Assembly (NCBI GenBank): GCA_947629785.1
Contig: CANRFB010000002.1
Coordinates: 62,001-126,000, forward strand
Source: an uncultured Clostridia bacterium
GTDB lineage: Bacteria; Bacillota; Clostridia; Oscillospirales; Ruminococcaceae
Direction: 5' to 3'
DNA: 64,000 nt
Below, piece by piece: positions 62,591 to 64,000 of the stretch; position 1 is the first letter of the stretch; each line of letters begins with the position of its first letter. The position numbers were made by a program, and so were the translations under genes. The notes below the pieces were generated by a model. It saw only the letters and a list, made by a program, of their open reading frames with translations. It ran no database searches and was not told where the DNA came from.

Positions 62591-62686
62591 GAAAATTATG
62601 TTAATTCACCTAAAAAATATTTACAACCTTTTTGTGCAATATTAACAATATGTATATCGGGCTGTACAATTAATTTACAAAACCTA

Positions 62687-62715
62687 TTGCAATCGGAGGA
62701 AAAATATATTATAAT
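62687..62715 (+). promoter_or_regulatory. promoter of the histidine kinase gene
   Basis: TTGCAA at 62687-62692, a 17-base spacer and TATAAT at 62710-62715. It is divergent from the fucose promoter. Confidence 0.7.
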
Positions 62716-62752
62716 CTATATTGGGTTATTATATCAAAAAGGGGCTCAGCAT

Positions 62753-64000
62753 ATGTCAAAAATTTCAAAGAAAAGCATTATTGCGGATAAAAGCCTGACG
62801 GCTACCGGAATTGTCATAATCATAATAGTTGCGCTGCTTGTAACGGCGTATATCGGCATTGATATTACCCTGCGCAGACGCGCCATAAGCCGCATGGAAG
62901 AATGCGTAAAGACCATTACCGAGGAAGTGGAAGTGAAGCTGAAACGCGACAGTCAGATACTTAACGCCACCGCCGAAATGCTTTCACAGATTGATAATTT
63001 TAATATAGATACCGCTTCTCAGGTGCTGAAAACCAACGACCTGCTAATGGAAACCATACAGGCGCGCGTTCTTCTGCCCGATAACACGCTTATTACTCCT
63101 GACGGGAATACGGCAAAAGTTCCCCTCGAAGCATTGTCATTTGAAACGGAAGCCGCGCTGGGAGAGCATATTTCCGAAAGGTCAAAGCAGATTTTCACGG
63201 GCGCTGAAATTCTAAGGTATTTCGTGCCTATCGTCCGCGACGGGGAAACGGTCGCCATGCTTTACGGTATCATAGATCTGGAAGAACTTCCCGACAGCCT
63301 TAACAATCAGGTAATTTATGACGCTTCGGCAAGCGTTTATATAATAGACACCCGAAACGGAGATTTTCTCCTTGACACCTACCCCACGCATAAACAGCTC
63401 GGAAATATCAGCGACTACGATTCAAGCATTTATCCCCGCGAGACCAAAGGAAACCGCAGTTGGGAAACTTACACCGACGAGGTGCTTGCCCTTAAAACAG
63501 GGTATGTGGTTTTCCGCACGGGAATTACTGACGGCTGGGACTATATGTATTACAGTCCCATGGGCATAAACGACTGGGCTATTGCCGTTGAAATTCCCGA
63601 AAAAGTAGCCTTTGAAAGCGTTTTCCTCGTTCGGGAAATATGCTTTATTCTGGGAATCATCATGGCAGCCGTAATTGTCGTCTACTACCTCTGGGTACGG
63701 GAAAATTCAAAGCAGACGACCAAACAGGCGGTTGAACAGGCTGTACTTACCGAAAAACTCCGTAAAGCCGAAGCCGCAGACAAAGCCAAAAGCCTGTTCC
63801 TTTCAAATATGTCCCACGACATAAGAACGCCTATGAACGCCATTATCGGCTACACCACGCTCGTTCAGGCAAATCTCGACAACCGCGAAAAAACCGAAGA
63901 ATACCTGAGCAAGATACTTTCTTCGGGAAATCATATGCTTTCGCTGGTGAATGATATTCTTGACATGAGCCGTATCGAATCGGGCAAGCTGAACATCGAG
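62753..64000 (+). CDS. membrane sensor histidine kinase (partial, continues beyond window)
   Basis: The first 416 codons of a sensor kinase. One membrane helix at about residues 17-37, an outer sensor domain of about 250 residues (Cache-like), a second helix at about 293-314 and then the HisKA dimerisation domain with the phosphorylated His355 in FLSNMSHDIRTPMNAIIGYTTL. The N-box and later part lie outside the window; this style of kinase often has a receiver domain at its end. AAAAGGGG precedes the ATG. It is divergent from the fucose operon and might sense its substrate, but that is only a guess from position. Confidence 0.9.
   Translation, partial: MSKISKKSIIADKSLTATGIVIIIIVALLVTAYIGIDITLRRRAISRMEECVKTITEEVEVKLKRDSQILNATAEMLSQIDNFNIDTASQVLKTNDLLMETIQARVLLPDNTLITPDGNTAKVPLEALSFETEAALGEHISERSKQIFTGAEILRYFVPIVRDGETVAMLYGIIDLEELPDSLNNQVIYDASASVYIIDTRNGDFLLDTYPTHKQLGNISDYDSSIYPRETKGNRSWETYTDEVLALKTGYVVFRTGITDGWDYMYYSPMGINDWAIAVEIPEKVAFESVFLVREICFILGIIMAAVIVVYYLWVRENSKQTTKQAVEQAVLTEKLRKAEAADKAKSLFLSNMSHDIRTPMNAIIGYTTLVQANLDNREKTEEYLSKILSSGNHMLSLVNDILDMSRIESGKLNIE

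Overview
The window looks like chromosomal DNA of a low-to-mid GC, anaerobic, fibre-degrading Clostridia member of the Ruminococcus type. This is an inference from gene content: a secreted family 5 glycoside hydrolase lipoprotein, a bifunctional AdhE behind a Rex-type redox operator, a complete L-fucose to 1,2-propanediol route, a clostridial order of translation genes, strong AGGAGG-type ribosome sites and sigma-A promoters close to TTGACA-17-TATAAT. No single gene fixes the species. Bases 1-14,100 are read entirely on the minus strand.

Layout. 1-3039: a three-gene ABC-2 system of GldA/F/G type, cut by the left edge. 3159-13151: one long translation and cofactor cluster, read rimP, nusA, ylxR, ylxQ, infB, rbfA, nrnA, truB, ribF, gltX. 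13203-14063: a small unknown gene and dUTPase. 14218-20642 (plus): a neurotransmitter-type sodium symporter, the GH5 lipoprotein and a heterodimeric ABC exporter. 20879-33171 (minus): Xaa-Pro aminopeptidase, an ECF sigma factor with its membrane partner, UvrC, AdhE, a PfkB sugar kinase, an HD-GYP membrane protein and a foldase-like lipoprotein. 34154-39498 (plus): rpiB, upp, glmS, a GT2 glycosyltransferase, inorganic pyrophosphatase and a flavin reductase-like protein. 39696-45823 (minus): a MATE / amidohydrolase / MATE operon, a HEPN/MNT pair, tmRNA, SmpB and a small conserved protein. 46029-55035: ClpB, an EAL protein, NadA, a GGDEF protein and an aspartate aminotransferase. 55171-56592 (minus): an Rpn-like nuclease with duplicated C-terminal mini-genes. 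56794-62520 (minus): the fucose operon. 62753 to the right edge: a sensor histidine kinase.

How the genes work together. The fucose operon (fucA, fucO, fucU, kinase, fucI) converts L-fucose to dihydroxyacetone phosphate plus lactaldehyde and reduces the latter to 1,2-propanediol. Together with Rex-controlled AdhE it handles fermentative NADH disposal. Three separate loci (HD-GYP, EAL, GGDEF) point to cyclic-di-GMP signalling. SmpB and tmRNA sit side by side for ribosome rescue.

The most unusual parts are non-coding or accessory. (1) A 796-bp gene-free element (33277-34072) has 18-bp terminal inverted repeats, a perfect 10-bp flanking duplication, two large mirrored hairpin arms and its own promoter. 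(2) The 3' end of the Rpn-like nuclease gene, including an internal ribosome site and start, is repeated at an exact 189-bp period, giving stand-alone 55- and 80-residue genes that resemble intragenic Rpn antitoxins. (3) A family of GAGTTAAGAGTTGAGA-bounded intergenic repeats occurs at eight places and even splits the rimP-nusA and infB-rbfA junctions. (4) A perfect CIRCE sequence stands far from any chaperone gene. (5) A six-hairpin array lies downstream of clpB.
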